DNA from: Magnetococcales bacterium
GTDB lineage: Bacteria; Pseudomonadota; Magnetococcia; Magnetococcales; JADFYX01
Direction: 5' to 3'
DNA length: 64,000 nucleotides
NCBI GenBank assembly: GCA_002753565.1
Contig: PEAM01000002.1
Coordinates: 62,001-126,000, forward strand
Part shown: piece after piece, positions 35,199 through 44,525 of the stretch
Layout: the number at the start of each line of letters is the position of its first letter
Position numbering within the stretch: position 1 is the first letter of the stretch
Notes under the pieces: model-generated
Told to the model about the DNA's origin: nothing
The model's input: the letters and a program-made list of their open reading frames with translations, nothing else
Database searches by the model: none
Translations under genes and position numbers: made by a program

Positions 35199-36464
35199 TT
35201 AAAATTGAGCCAGATAGTCACGAGCGCGAATCTTTCCATCTTCCACCGCTGGTTGATCGTAGGCATCGATTCCAAACAATTCGGCCAAAATGACCGTCTC
35301 TGATTCTAACAGGATGATCATCTCCCCGAAAGCGCCTGAATCCCCCGTGGCAATATTTAATGTCCTCACCGGTGCTTTTTTATGGATCAATGCATCCCGT
35401 GTGCCTAAAAATTCTGCGGCAAACAGAGAGCCGGTGGTTCTTCCCGATAGAGGAGAAACAGAGGCTAAAGAGCTGAACTGTTTGCCTATCTTCTTGCCTC
35501 TAGAGGCTGAAAGAGGGTCGTAAAAAAAGGTAAACTGTTTGTCGGCCGGTCCATCCAGATAGAGTTGTAGTTGAGAGTGTTGATCGGTCACTCCCCGTGC
35601 AGCTACCGGAGTTAAACCGAAGGCTTTACCCGCCGAGTCGGTTTTACCCAGGCTCTCTCCCCAAAGTTGGCTTTGCCAGGCGGCTACACGATCCAATCTC
35701 TGTCCATAACTCATATAAACACTAATATTTTTTCCATTTGCTGCCATGGCATATTGGGCGATCGCCCCTTGAAAGGCCGGATTTTTAGCGATCTCTTTTT
35801 CCAGACAGTGGGCCATCATGGTGTTGGCTCCGACCATCAGTTGATCAATATCGGCCCCAGCTACCGCAGCTGGAAGGAGCCCGACCACCGATAGCGCAGA
35901 AAAACGCCCCCCCACCGGCGGGTGATCAATAATGGTCATCTGCAGCTCTTGAGCTATTTTACCCAGGTCACCGTCTCGGTCTTCCGTAATAACAGCCACC
36001 TGTCGGGCCCATTTTTTTCCCAACTGTTTTTGCAAAGCGGGCAGGGTGGTTAACAGTTGGCTTAATGTTTCTGCTGTGCCACCGGATTTGCTCACCACCA
36101 GCAGAAACGTTTTTTTCCACGACATCTGCTCCAGATCAGCCAGAGTATCCGGGTCAACATTATCGTAGAAGTCTACCGGAAGCCCTCTCTTTTTTTTGAG
36201 GCCATTAACCAGCATCTCACCCCCCAGTGAGCTACCACCAATGCCAAAGACAACCAGATGCTTTGCCCGCTTGGTAATCATTTTTCGTAATTTTTTCACC
36301 CGCTTGAGGACTGTTTTATCCTTGGGAAGGGTCAGGAAAGGGGGGAGATTACCCGCCTGCCAAAGCGCAATCCGTTTTTGTACCTGCTTGATTTTTTTTT
36401 GGCTGGGCAGGGGGGTAGCGTTGATGAAAGTGGCATCTTCGCAATGTAGTCCAGAAAATTTCAT
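35199..36464 (-). CDS. pgi: Glucose-6-phosphate isomerase (short form)
   Basis: It interconverts glucose-6-phosphate and fructose-6-phosphate. At 421 residues it is shorter than the 550-residue E. coli enzyme and fits the compact bacterial class. SIS-domain motifs are visible: VFGIGGSSLGGEMLVNG, VVSKSGGTAETLSQL and GRFSALSVVGLLPAA, with QLWGESLGK later. It is preceded by nlpD with a 15-base gap. Confidence 0.93.
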   Translation of the reverse strand: MKFSGLHCEDATFINATPLPSQKKIKQVQKRIALWQAGNLPPFLTLPKDKTVLKRVKKLRKMITKRAKHLVVFGIGGSSLGGEMLVNGLKKKRGLPVDFYDNVDPDTLADLEQMSWKKTFLLVVSKSGGTAETLSQLLTTLPALQKQLGKKWARQVAVITEDRDGDLGKIAQELQMTIIDHPPVGGRFSALSVVGLLPAAVAGADIDQLMVGANTMMAHCLEKEIAKNPAFQGAIAQYAMAANGKNISVYMSYGQRLDRVAAWQSQLWGESLGKTDSAGKAFGLTPVAARGVTDQHSQLQLYLDGPADKQFTFFYDPLSASRGKKIGKQFSSLASVSPLSGRTTGSLFAAEFLGTRDALIHKKAPVRTLNIATGDSGAFGEMIILLESETVILAELFGIDAYDQPAVEDGKIRARDYLAQF

Positions 36465-36479
36465 GATACTTAAAACCGC

Positions 36480-37508
36480 TTATTTGGAGGGAAGATAGCG
36501 TAAAGGGTTCAGGGGTTTGATTCGGTTGCGTATTTCAAAGTGCAGTCGTGGCGAGGTGGCATGACCTGACTGACCCGCCAGAGCAATGCGTTCACCGGCT
36601 TTAATCTGCTGTCCGCGTCTGACCAAAATCTGATTGACATAGCCGTAGGCTGTCATGTAGGAGCCGCCATGACGGAGCAAAATCATGTTGCCATAGCCCG
36701 GCAGGCCGCTATCGGCATAGGCGACAATACCATCCGCCGTGGCACGAACCGGATCCCCTACCTGGACGGCTATATCGATGCCGTTGTTTCGAAGCTGACC
36801 CCGACGACCAAACTTGCTGATCAACCGACCCTTATGGGGCCACACCCACTGTTTAGGTGGACCAGAGGGCAGAGACCAACGGCTGGGCTTTTTTTTGAGA
36901 GCAGCTACAGCCACCGGAGCTGCAACGGGTCTGGGCTTGGGTTTAATCTGTGGAGAGGTGATCTTAATCGGCTTTTCGGGTTGATCCTCTGGCACCACTT
37001 CGATGGCGAAGGGTCCCTTCTCCGGCATAGGGAGAGGTTGAACTGGCTCCACCACTTTGGCAACAATCTGTGGAGATGGTTGCAGGGTGGTCTCAGGAGG
37101 ATCAGCAAGGGCAGATTGACTCACATCGGGCTTGGAAAGGGCAACCCCTTGCTCTTGAGTTGGAGTCGACTGACCGCCAGGAGAGCTTAAACGCAGTGCC
37201 TGATTAACCCGCAGCAGGTCGGTATTTTGAATCGTATTCCAATCGGCCAGACTCTCCACTTCAATGCCGTGAACAGCGGCAATGGCCCACAAGGTATCCC
37301 CTGGTTGAACCAGATAAATGTCGTTGGAGGATTTGCTGATCTTCTCTGCCGGCTCTCCCCCTTCGTCACTCCAGGCCAAGGGGGGGCCGCTGGCAATCCG
37401 TACCCTGGGTGGTGTGGAGGGCGCCGAAGAGCAACCGGCCAGGCTGAAGGTGATCGCCAGGAGGAGCAGGAGAATCAGGTGGTGAAATCGGACAGTAGAT
37501 AAAGTCAT
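36480..37508 (-). CDS. nlpD: NlpD-like lipoprotein, LysM plus degenerate LytM domain
   Basis: A 342-residue outer-membrane lipoprotein. The signal ends in the lipobox LAGC (about 22-25); a LysM domain follows (about 67-111, YLVQPGDTLWAIAAVHGIEV), then a proline/lysine-rich linker and a C-terminal LytM domain. Catalytic zinc ligands are lost: NNGID replaces HxxxD and RLHFE replaces HLH. This is the pattern of NlpD/EnvC amidase activators, which stimulate AmiC at the division site rather than cut peptidoglycan. Neighbours yqaA and pcm match the common pcm-nlpD linkage. Confidence 0.9.
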   Translation of the reverse strand: MTLSTVRFHHLILLLLLAITFSLAGCSSAPSTPPRVRIASGPPLAWSDEGGEPAEKISKSSNDIYLVQPGDTLWAIAAVHGIEVESLADWNTIQNTDLLRVNQALRLSSPGGQSTPTQEQGVALSKPDVSQSALADPPETTLQPSPQIVAKVVEPVQPLPMPEKGPFAIEVVPEDQPEKPIKITSPQIKPKPRPVAAPVAVAALKKKPSRWSLPSGPPKQWVWPHKGRLISKFGRRGQLRNNGIDIAVQVGDPVRATADGIVAYADSGLPGYGNMILLRHGGSYMTAYGYVNQILVRRGQQIKAGERIALAGQSGHATSPRLHFEIRNRIKPLNPLRYLPSK

Positions 37509-37511
37509 CGC

Positions 37512-38090
37512 TTAAAATAGTTTAACCAAGGTAAAGGCGACAATAACCAGCACTAAAAGAGCAACAGTCAGGAGCTCCAAATGTTTTTCCACCAAGCTCC
37601 TCAACCGATCTCCTCCCCACTTTAACAGAGTTGCCACCAGAAAAAAACGGGCGCCTCGTGCCAGAACAGAAACCCCAAAGAATAGCAGGAAAGGAGAGCC
37701 AAAGGCACCAGCCGAAAGGGTAAACAGTTTGTAGGGTATGGGTGAAAAGCCTGCCACGGCAATGATCCAGACATCATACTGTCGGAAGAGCTCGCCCAAC
37801 TGCTCATACCGCCCCTGAGCACCGTAAAACTGGATGATCGGCTCTCCCAGAATGGGCATGAACTCCTGGCCAATCAGATAGCCCAAAGCACCACCCAGAG
37901 CCGAGCCGATGGTACAGATAGCCGCCAGCTTAAAGGCTCGGCCCGGTTGAGCCAAAATCATGGGGATAAGGAGGACATCGGGTGGAATGGGAAAAAAGGA
38001 AGATTCAGCCAGCGCCACCCAAAACAGCACCCAAGGGGCATGAGGGGAGGCGGCCTGGCTCATGGTCCAGTGATACAGACGGCGAATCAT
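37512..38090 (-). CDS. YqaA/DedA-family membrane protein
   Basis: A 192-residue protein of the SNARE-associated/DedA superfamily (YqaA subgroup) with four to five membrane segments. The motif ESSFFPIPPDVLLIPM and the later GFSPIPYKLFTLSAGAF are diagnostic. DedA proteins include undecaprenyl-phosphate and phospholipid flippases; the role of YqaA is not established. Its ATG directly follows the pcm stop. Confidence 0.85.
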   Translation of the reverse strand: MIRRLYHWTMSQAASPHAPWVLFWVALAESSFFPIPPDVLLIPMILAQPGRAFKLAAICTIGSALGGALGYLIGQEFMPILGEPIIQFYGAQGRYEQLGELFRQYDVWIIAVAGFSPIPYKLFTLSAGAFGSPFLLFFGVSVLARGARFFLVATLLKWGGDRLRSLVEKHLELLTVALLVLVIVAFTLVKLF

Positions 38091-38762
38091 CTAATGCTTT
38101 CCCGACCAGCCCCTGGCGCCCACCAGTGGGACAAATCGACACGGTTCCAGCACCTCCCGTTTCACCTCCCTTTCGCTCTGTTTAACCAGGCGGACCAGCT
38201 CTTGAGATTTTTTACCTCCCTCTGGAATCAACATGAATCCCCCGATTGCCAACTGCTCGATAAGGGTTTCCGGTATCACCGGTGCCCCAGCAGTTACCAG
38301 AATACGGTCAAACTGCCGTGGTTCCGGCCAGCCCAGGGTTCCGTCTCCGGTGCGGTAGATAACATTGTGAATATTGAGACGGCGCAGCCGTTTGCGCGCA
38401 TTTTCCGCTAAAACAGCATGCCGTTCTATGGTGTAGACCTTCTGGCAAAGACCGGAGAGAACCGATGTTTGATAACCGGAGCCGGTACCAATTTCCAATA
38501 CCTCTTCTGGTCCGGAGAGCATCAAGGCTTCCGTCATGCGGGCGACAATAAAGGGCTGAGAGAGGGTTTGTCCTTCACCGATGGGGAGGGTGGCATCACT
38601 GTAGGCCCGACCAGCCAGTGCCTCGTCGACAAAAAGATGGCGTAACACCCGACGCATGACGGCCAAAACACGAGGATCATGGATGCCTCGTTTGACCAAC
38701 TGCTCACGAACCATCCGTTCTCTGGCTCGTGTCGATACCAGTCCATGCTCAAGGTTGCTCAT
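38091..38762 (-). CDS. pcm: Protein-L-isoaspartate O-methyltransferase
   Basis: A repair enzyme that methylates isoaspartyl residues with SAM. It has 223 residues. Motif I VLEIGTGSGYQTSVL, the substrate loop LPIGEGQTLSQP and GAPVIPETLIEQL are present. It is the first gene of the pcm-yqaA-nlpD run. Confidence 0.95.
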   Translation of the reverse strand: MSNLEHGLVSTRARERMVREQLVKRGIHDPRVLAVMRRVLRHLFVDEALAGRAYSDATLPIGEGQTLSQPFIVARMTEALMLSGPEEVLEIGTGSGYQTSVLSGLCQKVYTIERHAVLAENARKRLRRLNIHNVIYRTGDGTLGWPEPRQFDRILVTAGAPVIPETLIEQLAIGGFMLIPEGGKKSQELVRLVKQSEREVKREVLEPCRFVPLVGARGWSGKH

Positions 38763-38977
38763 CGACTAACCCGGTTATTCTGATTGTTCAGATTCATACC
38801 CCAAAAGGAAAGCCTGACCTCATCTAACGCCTGTCGGGAAGCGGTTCAATTCCACTCCAGGCCCCTTAGTCAACAACAAGGGGGTAGGTTCAAAAGAGAG
38901 GTGCAGAAAAGTAAGTGATGGTGTCTGGTTGATCTTGTATTCCATACCCATGAAAGCTGGAATGAAAAAAAAAGGAG
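38763..38977. other. Spacer between ihfA and pcm
   Basis: No gene seen. It holds a T-run on the minus strand shortly after ihfA (about 38966-38974) and a 6-bp CCCCTT/AAGGGG stem-loop. A tRNA-like GGTTCAATTCC string is present, but no tRNA fold forms around it. Confidence 0.4.
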
Positions 38978-39256
38978 CTATCTGTTGTTAACCCGGTCAC
39001 GCAAAATTTGACTGGGCTTGAACGTCAGCACTTTTCGCGCGGTAATTTCGATCTCTTCTCCGGTTTTAGGATTGCGACCCCGGCGAGGGACTTTACTGCG
39101 GATGGTAAAGTTGCCAAAGCGGGGAATTTTAACCGACTCTCCCTTTTCCAACTGAGAACGGATCATCTCGAAAACGGAATCAACCAATTCTGCCGACTCT
39201 TTTTTCGATAAATTAATCTGTTGATAAACAGCTTCCACAATTTCTGCTTTTGTCAT
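38978..39256 (-). CDS. ihfA: Integration host factor, alpha subunit
   Basis: The 92-residue subunit forms a DNA-bending dimer with IhfB. Typical segments are MTKAEIVEAVYQQINLSKKE, LEKGESVKIPRFGNF and the DNA-intercalating arm RGRNPKTGEEIEI. ATG 39256 is chosen because GGAG lies six bases upstream; the frame could start six codons earlier. Its place after pheST is classical. A weak terminator separates it from pheT, so it may also have its own promoter. Confidence 0.93.
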   Translation of the reverse strand: MTKAEIVEAVYQQINLSKKESAELVDSVFEMIRSQLEKGESVKIPRFGNFTIRSKVPRRGRNPKTGEEIEITARKVLTFKPSQILRDRVNNR

Positions 39257-39377
39257 GGATGGCTCCATTTTCAATCAATTTATCTGGATTAATAGTGGTC
39301 TTGGTATTGCTTCAAACAACCCCATCTACACTCAAAGGGACAAGAGGTTCCTCAACGACCAGCAGGATAGGGCCAAG

Positions 39378-39402
39378 GACAAAGGATTGGCGCGACCAAT
39401 CC
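39378..39402 (-). terminator. Candidate terminator downstream of pheT
   Basis: A perfect 7-bp stem GGATTGG/CCAATCC (39384-39390 with 39396-39402) is followed on the minus strand by TTTGTCCTT. A further 7-bp GC-rich stem (39470-39476 with 39490-39496) lies closer to pheT. Confidence 0.4.
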
Positions 39403-39523
39403 CTGGACCAATTGAGGATAGGGTTCTTTGATTAACGTGTCAAGATGATTGATTTTTTTCTTGATAGTAGGGCGAGTGGATCTCAAGACCTCGCCCCTCT
39501 ATCCGTCCCAAGGGCAACCTGCC

Positions 39524-41899
39524 TTAGCGCTGAACAGCGCCAAACTGCTCTTTAACCCGCAGGATGATCTGCTCTGTCAACTGTTGAGTCTCGGCCTCTG
39601 TCAAGGTTCGGTCATCCGCCTGCAAGGTCACCTTCAAGGCCAAGCTTTTCTCACTATCCTTAACATGTTCGCCGGTGTAGACATCAAAAAGAGTCACCTG
39701 CCTGATCAACTGTCTGTCCACCGAAAAAATGCAATCCAAAAAGGGCTGAGCCGCAACGCTATCGGCTACCAAAAAGGCAAAATCCCGATCAACGGAAGGA
39801 AAACGACTGAGAGTCTGTTGACCTTTTTTCGCCGATTTTCTACCCATGGCCTCTTGTAAATAACGACTCTCCAACTCAAACAGAAAAAGAGGTTGCGCTG
39901 AATCCAGGCTCTCTTGGATAGTCGGGTGCAACGCACCGATCCAGCCGATAGCCGTTTGATTGCGACCAAGAAAAACCAGGGCTTTGCGACCAGGGTGCAG
40001 AAACGACGGCCCACCCTCTTCAAAGCGTAGAGGTTCATCAGCTAACCCGGCCACCAGGGCCACCAACACCCCTTTCAGGTCGAAAAAATCAACCAGCCGT
40101 TCCGGCTCATGCCAGTTTTTGCTCACCAACTCCCCAGAGAGCAGAGCCGCAATGCGCTCCTCTTCCAGAAGCGAGTGATTCTCTCCCGGACGAAAGACCC
40201 GGCCTACCTCAAAAAGCTTGAGAATACGGTTGCCTCGACTCAGATTCCGCCGAGCACTCTCCATCAATCCCCCAATCAGGGTAGAGCGCATGATGGCCTG
40301 ATCTTCTGATATGGGATTGAGCAGTGCGGTGGTCTGGACCCCAGGGTCAAATTGATCTTGCACCCCTTGACTGACAAAAGCGTAGTTGATGGTTTCAAAA
40401 TAGCCCAGACCGGTCATCAACCGGGTGGCTTTCCTGGCTAGCGAGGCCTCTGGATTGAGGGGAGGAAGATCAACCGCGATGCGAGGCAGGGAGGAGGGGA
40501 CCCGGTCGTAGCCATAAAGACGGACAACCTCCTCCAACAGATCCTCTTCTCGGATAAGATCGTGGCGATGGCTGGGAGGCTGAAAGGTCCCTTGCGCTGT
40601 TTTCTGGCAGCCGAGACGACTCAACATCTCCTCCATCTGCGCCTGGGAGAGCTGAATGCCACCCAGTTGATTGACCCGTTCGTGCCGAAAGGAGATGGCA
40701 GCCGCTGGCTGCCAGGTTCCCGAATCCACCATGTTGACCGGCCCAGCCTTGCCGCCAGCCGTCTGAAGAATCAGTTGGGTGGCATAGTCCATGGCCAACG
40801 CCAGCCCCATGGGGTCGACCCCTCGCTCATAGCGATGGCGAGAGTCACTTTGAATGGCTAACTGACGACCGGTCCGAGCTGTGCGGATGGGGTTAAAATA
40901 GGCAGCCTCCAAAAAGATATCGGTGGTCCGTTCTGTTACCCCACTCTCTACCCCCCCCATAATACCTGCTAAAGCCAGCGGACGGCTCTGGTCGGCGATC
41001 AGGGTCATCTCGGTGGTTAAGGTTCTCTCAACCTCATCCAGGGTGGTCAACCGCTCCCCCTCTTTGGCACGGCGCACCACAATGGGTAGACTCAACTGAT
41101 CCAGGTCGAAGGCGTGCAGGGGGTGGTTGAGATCCAGCAGAATAAAGTTGGTAATGTCGACGACGTTGTTGATACTCCGCAGACCAACCGACTCCAGCCG
41201 TTGTCGCAACCAGGCCGGACTGGGGCCGATGGTCACCCCCCGGATGATGCGACCACTGTAGCGTGGGCATCCCTGGCCATCCTCTACCACAATCTGGGCA
41301 AGGGTGTCGTCGGTCTGAGCCACAGAGGGGGTCAGCGGTTTGAGCTCGGTATGGGTCAAGGCACCCAACTCTCGGGCAATACCCCGAACACCCAGACAGT
41401 CTCCGCGGTTGGGGGTAAGATCCAGCTCAAACACCACACCCTTACGCCCAACGAGATCGGCTACGGCTGTACCGGATGGGCTCTCTGGCGGCAGAATAAG
41501 AATACCATCCGCCTCAGCAGCCAGACCCAGTTCAGCCACCGAGCAGAGCATCCCCTCGGAGAGTTGACCACGAATTTTGCCTTTTTTGATTTTCAGTCCA
41601 TTGGGTAGTTTAGCCCCTATGCGGGCTACCGCTACCTTGTCGTGCTGTTTATGATTGGTTGCCCCACAGACAATAGAGAGGGTCTCTGCACCCACCTGAA
41701 CCTGACAGCAGGTCAGGCGGTCGGCGTCGGGGTGGGGGGTAACCTCCAGCAGGGTTCCTACCTCCACCTTCTCCAGCCCCGCGCCCAGGTCGGTGAGTCC
41801 ATCCAGCTCCAGACCGGCCATGGTTAACTTTTCCCCTATCGTTTGGGGGGCAAGATCGATCTCGATATGGTCGGCAAGCCACTGTTGGGTAAATTTCAT
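39524..41899 (-). CDS. pheT: Phenylalanyl-tRNA synthetase beta subunit
   Basis: A 791-residue subunit with an EMAP-type tRNA-binding domain near the N-terminus (LEVTPHPDADRLTCCQVQVG, about 45-65), B3/B4 editing domain, B5 domain and C-terminal anticodon-binding fold. The start at 41899 has GGAGGGGAAT upstream within the last codons of pheS and lies one base after its stop, so translation is coupled. Confidence 0.96.
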   Translation of the reverse strand: MKFTQQWLADHIEIDLAPQTIGEKLTMAGLELDGLTDLGAGLEKVEVGTLLEVTPHPDADRLTCCQVQVGAETLSIVCGATNHKQHDKVAVARIGAKLPNGLKIKKGKIRGQLSEGMLCSVAELGLAAEADGILILPPESPSGTAVADLVGRKGVVFELDLTPNRGDCLGVRGIARELGALTHTELKPLTPSVAQTDDTLAQIVVEDGQGCPRYSGRIIRGVTIGPSPAWLRQRLESVGLRSINNVVDITNFILLDLNHPLHAFDLDQLSLPIVVRRAKEGERLTTLDEVERTLTTEMTLIADQSRPLALAGIMGGVESGVTERTTDIFLEAAYFNPIRTARTGRQLAIQSDSRHRYERGVDPMGLALAMDYATQLILQTAGGKAGPVNMVDSGTWQPAAAISFRHERVNQLGGIQLSQAQMEEMLSRLGCQKTAQGTFQPPSHRHDLIREEDLLEEVVRLYGYDRVPSSLPRIAVDLPPLNPEASLARKATRLMTGLGYFETINYAFVSQGVQDQFDPGVQTTALLNPISEDQAIMRSTLIGGLMESARRNLSRGNRILKLFEVGRVFRPGENHSLLEEERIAALLSGELVSKNWHEPERLVDFFDLKGVLVALVAGLADEPLRFEEGGPSFLHPGRKALVFLGRNQTAIGWIGALHPTIQESLDSAQPLFLFELESRYLQEAMGRKSAKKGQQTLSRFPSVDRDFAFLVADSVAAQPFLDCIFSVDRQLIRQVTLFDVYTGEHVKDSEKSLALKVTLQADDRTLTEAETQQLTEQIILRVKEQFGAVQR

Positions 41900-41900
41900 C

Positions 41901-42950
41901 TTATTCCCCTCCCACCGTGGCATGTTGACGCAAAAAACGGATATCGTTCTCAAAAAAGGTTCTTAAATCGTTGATTCCATATTTGAGCATCGCCAGTCGT
42001 TCCACTCCCATGCCAAAGGCAAATCCCGAATAGAGCTCGGTATCTATCTGAACATTGTCAAGCACATTGGGATGAATCATCCCACAGCCCAAAATCTCCA
42101 GCCAGCCGGTATTCTTACAAATCCGACACCCTTTGCCGTTACAAAACAAGCAGCCCATGTCCGCCTCGGCAGAAGGCTCCGTGAAGGGAAAAAAAGAGGG
42201 GCGAAAACGGACCGGAAGTTCCCGCTCAAAAAAGCGCACCAAAAAGACCTCCAGCAGCCCTTTAAGCTGACCAAAATGGACCCCTTCATCCACCAAAATG
42301 CCCTCCACCTGATGAAACATCGGGGTGTGGGTCACGTCGGAATCGCAACGAAATACTTTTCCGGGCGCAATCATGCGGATCGGGGGTTTACGATTCTCCA
42401 TAAAGTGAACCTGGACCGACGAGGTGTGGGTCCTCAGCACCCGCTTGCTGCCATCAAAAGCAGGGGGAAGATAGAAGGTGTCGTGCATCTCTCGTGCAGG
42501 GTGGTCGGCAGGAATGTTCAGCGCCTCAAAATTGTACCAATCACTCTCCACCTCCGGCCCGGTAGCCGGTGGAAACCCCATATGGGTAAACAGGGTGGTA
42601 ATCTCATCCAACGCACGGGTAACCGGATGGATGGAGCCCACAGCCCGCTCCCGACCGGGGAGGGTAATGTCCAGCTGCTCCGCTTGCAAACGACTAGCCA
42701 GAGCGCTCTGTTTAAGGCGAGACCGTTGAGCCTCCAGAGCTTGGTTAAAGGCCTCCTTGATCTGATTGGCCAGCACCCCCAGCTGGGGACGCTCTTGAGC
42801 CGAAACCTTGCCCAGTCCACGCAGAATTTTGGTTAAAGCACCTTTTTTTCCCAGGGTGCGGACCCGAACCTCTTCCAACGCATCGATAGATTGAGTGGCT
42901 TCCAGATCAATCAGAGCCTGTTTTTTGAGTTCTTCTAGTTGTTCACGCAT
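41901..42950 (-). CDS. pheS: Phenylalanyl-tRNA synthetase alpha subunit
   Basis: The 349-residue catalytic subunit. It has an N-terminal coiled coil, then class II motifs: motif 2 [20 protein letters not shown] and motif 3 [17 protein letters not shown]. The [17 protein letters not shown] segment, a cysteine-rich loop, is seen in many bacterial PheS proteins. ATG 42950 gives the canonical MREQLEEL start, although the Shine-Dalgarno is weak and the frame extends to 43028. A terminator/attenuator-like hairpin lies upstream. Confidence 0.95.
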   Translation of the reverse strand: MREQLEELKKQALIDLEATQSIDALEEVRVRTLGKKGALTKILRGLGKVSAQERPQLGVLANQIKEAFNQALEAQRSRLKQSALASRLQAEQLDITLPGRERAVGSIHPVTRALDEITTLFTHMGFPPATGPEVESDWYNFEALNIPADHPAREMHDTFYLPPAFDGSKRVLRTHTSSVQVHFMENRKPPIRMIAPGKVFRCDSDVTHTPMFHQVEGILVDEGVHFGQLKGLLEVFLVRFFERELPVRFRPSFFPFTEPSAEADMGCLFCNGKGCRICKNTGWLEILGCGMIHPNVLDNVQIDTELYSGFAFGMGVERLAMLKYGINDLRTFFENDIRFLRQHATVGGE

Positions 42951-43078
42951 GGCATTTGGTCTACTTAATAGGGAGTAAAAGGCTTGGTAAGCCCTTGGTA
43001 ATGCGGTTTTAGAGAGGGGTAACCCCACGGAAGGCTCGGTCTATCCCTCCCGTTTAAGAGATAGATGAGATAAACCCG

Positions 43079-43144
43079 AAAAAAACAATGGGGTCAAAGG
43101 CAAAAGGCCCAGGGAGTATACTACCCCCCAGGCCCCCTTGACCC
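43079..43144 (-). terminator. Strong terminator or attenuator between rplT and pheS
   Basis: GGGTCAA (43091-43097) pairs with TTGACCC (43138-43144), with additional GC-rich pairing inside; on the minus strand the structure is followed after five bases by seven Ts. In many bacteria pheST is controlled by attenuation, so this could be the rplT terminator, a pheST attenuator, or both. Confidence 0.7.
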
Positions 43145-43161
43145 AATAACCAACCTCTCCT

Positions 43162-43515
43162 CTATAAGGCCGCTTTGGCACTCTCGGCCAATTTGGCAAA
43201 GTCGGCTGGTCGTGACACCGCGAGTTCAGCTAAAATCTTACGGTCCAACTCAATGCCGGCCTTCATCAGGCCATTCATGAAGCGACTGTAAGTAAGCCCA
43301 CTCAAGCGGGCCGCAGCGTTGATCCGGGTGATCCAGAGACGACGGAATTCACGCTTGCGATTTTTCCGGTCCCGATAAGCATACTGCAGACCCTTCTCCA
43401 CCTTCTCTGTGGCAATCCGAAAACAGCTGGAATTGCGCCCTTGGTATCCTTTGGCCCGTTTTAATATTTTTTTGTGACGTGCGTGTGTTGTTACACCCCG
43501 TTTGACTCTCGGCAT
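43162..43515 (-). CDS. rplT: 50S ribosomal protein L20
   Basis: A 117-residue protein, canonical throughout ([49 protein letters not shown]). L20 is an assembly protein and a known translational autoregulator of the infC-rpmI-rplT operon. Confidence 0.97.
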   Translation of the reverse strand: MPRVKRGVTTHARHKKILKRAKGYQGRNSSCFRIATEKVEKGLQYAYRDRKNRKREFRRLWITRINAAARLSGLTYSRFMNGLMKAGIELDRKILAELAVSRPADFAKLAESAKAAL

Positions 43516-43630
43516 TGCCGTAACTCCTAAAAAACTTGACTATTCAAACTCGGTAATCAAACCAAGTCACTCTGGTAAGCGGGACTATCCTCGGTGTCAG
43601 GTCATCCACGCTTTTGGGTCGGTTCCAATC

Positions 43631-43828
43631 CTACGCGCCGGGTAACATCTTGCGAACGGCTGCCAAATCGGCATCACAAACCATACTGGCCCCACGCATG
43701 TTACGTTTACGCTTGGTGGTTTTCTTGGTCAGAATGTGTTGTTTGAACGCGTTGGTACGTTTGAACTTTCCCTTTCCCGTTACCTTGAACCGTTTGGCGG
43801 CTCCACGGTGGGTTTTGATCTTGGGCAT
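43631..43828 (-). CDS. rpmI: 50S ribosomal protein L35
   Basis: A 65-residue basic protein, [20 protein letters not shown] at the N-terminus, [15 protein letters not shown] later. ATG 43828 is the canonical start; the open frame to 43903 runs through an intergenic hairpin. Confidence 0.96.
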   Translation of the reverse strand: MPKIKTHRGAAKRFKVTGKGKFKRTNAFKQHILTKKTTKRKRNMRGASMVCDADLAAVRKMLPGA

Positions 43829-43860
43829 CTTGCTTCCACTTTTGTTGAATGTTGACACAA

Positions 43861-43890
43861 ATAGTTTGTCTGGAAAACCAGACAAACTAT
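43861..43890 (-). promoter_or_regulatory. Perfect 13-bp hairpin between infC and rpmI
   Basis: Bases 43861-43873 pair perfectly with 43878-43890 around an AAAA (TTTT on the RNA strand) tetraloop, 33 bases before the rpmI start. In E. coli L20 represses rpmI-rplT by binding structures upstream of rpmI, so an L20 operator or an attenuator is a reasonable reading; the sequence itself does not resemble the E. coli sites. Confidence 0.45.
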
Positions 43891-43921
43891 CACAAAACGA
43901 CATAAAAACCAGCCTGTTATG

Positions 43922-44494
43922 TTAAACGGCTGATTTTTTCTCTTTGGCAGTCTGGCTAGGCGCCACGACCATGGTCATCTGCCGCCCCATCATTTTGGGG
44001 TACTGCTCGACTCTGGCCATATCCACCAGATCCTTCTCCACTCGTTTGAGCAGTTGCAGACCGATACTTTGGTGCGCCATCTCACGTCCACGAAACCGCA
44101 AGGTACACTTGACCTTGTTTCCGGCCGTCAGAAACTTACGCATGCTACGAAGTTTGACTTCGTAATCATGGGTATCGGTACCCGGTCGGAACTTGATCTC
44201 TTTCAGCTCAACCCGTGTCTGTTTTTTTCTGGCCTGTCGTTCCCGTATCGATTGTTGATACTTGAACTTGGTATAATCCATGATTTTACAGACAGGAGGC
44301 CTGGCTCCAGGGGAGACTTCGACCAGATCCAACCCGGCAGTCATGGAGCGGCTGAGCGCGATATACCGCTCTACGACACCCACCTGCTGCCCGTTTTCGT
44401 CAATGAGTCGTACCTCCGGCACTCGGATCATCTCATTAATGCGAGTGGTATCCTGGGTCTGCGGAGCCCTCTCTTTAATTGGTGGTTTGGCGAT
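43922..44494 (-). CDS. infC: Translation initiation factor IF-3 (AUC start)
   Basis: It binds the 30S subunit and discriminates against non-canonical initiation codons. Read from the first in-frame ATG (44431) the protein lacks its N-terminus. The frame continues upstream as KPPIKERAPQTQDTTRINEM, matching the IF3 family N-terminus (RINEMIRVPEVRLID). The frame opens at ATC (44494), and AGGAG lies exactly eight bases before it. Rare AUU/AUA/AUC starts in infC are the basis of its autoregulation. From 44494 the product is 190 residues. It lies between thrS (31-base gap) and rpmI. Confidence 0.93.
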   Translation of the reverse strand: MAKPPIKERAPQTQDTTRINEMIRVPEVRLIDENGQQVGVVERYIALSRSMTAGLDLVEVSPGARPPVCKIMDYTKFKYQQSIRERQARKKQTRVELKEIKFRPGTDTHDYEVKLRSMRKFLTAGNKVKCTLRFRGREMAHQSIGLQLLKRVEKDLVDMARVEQYPKMMGRQMTMVVAPSQTAKEKKSAV

Positions 44495-44525
44495 GAGTCA
44501 TACTCCTAAATAAGGTGTCAGAAGG

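Noticed and set aside
36480-37508. Active M23 peptidase reading of the NlpD-like protein
   Set aside because: HxxxD and HLH zinc ligands are replaced (NNGID, RLHFE), the mark of non-catalytic amidase activators.
38840-38880. tRNA-like GGTTCAATTCC string
   Set aside because: No acceptor, D or anticodon stems can be formed around it on either strand.
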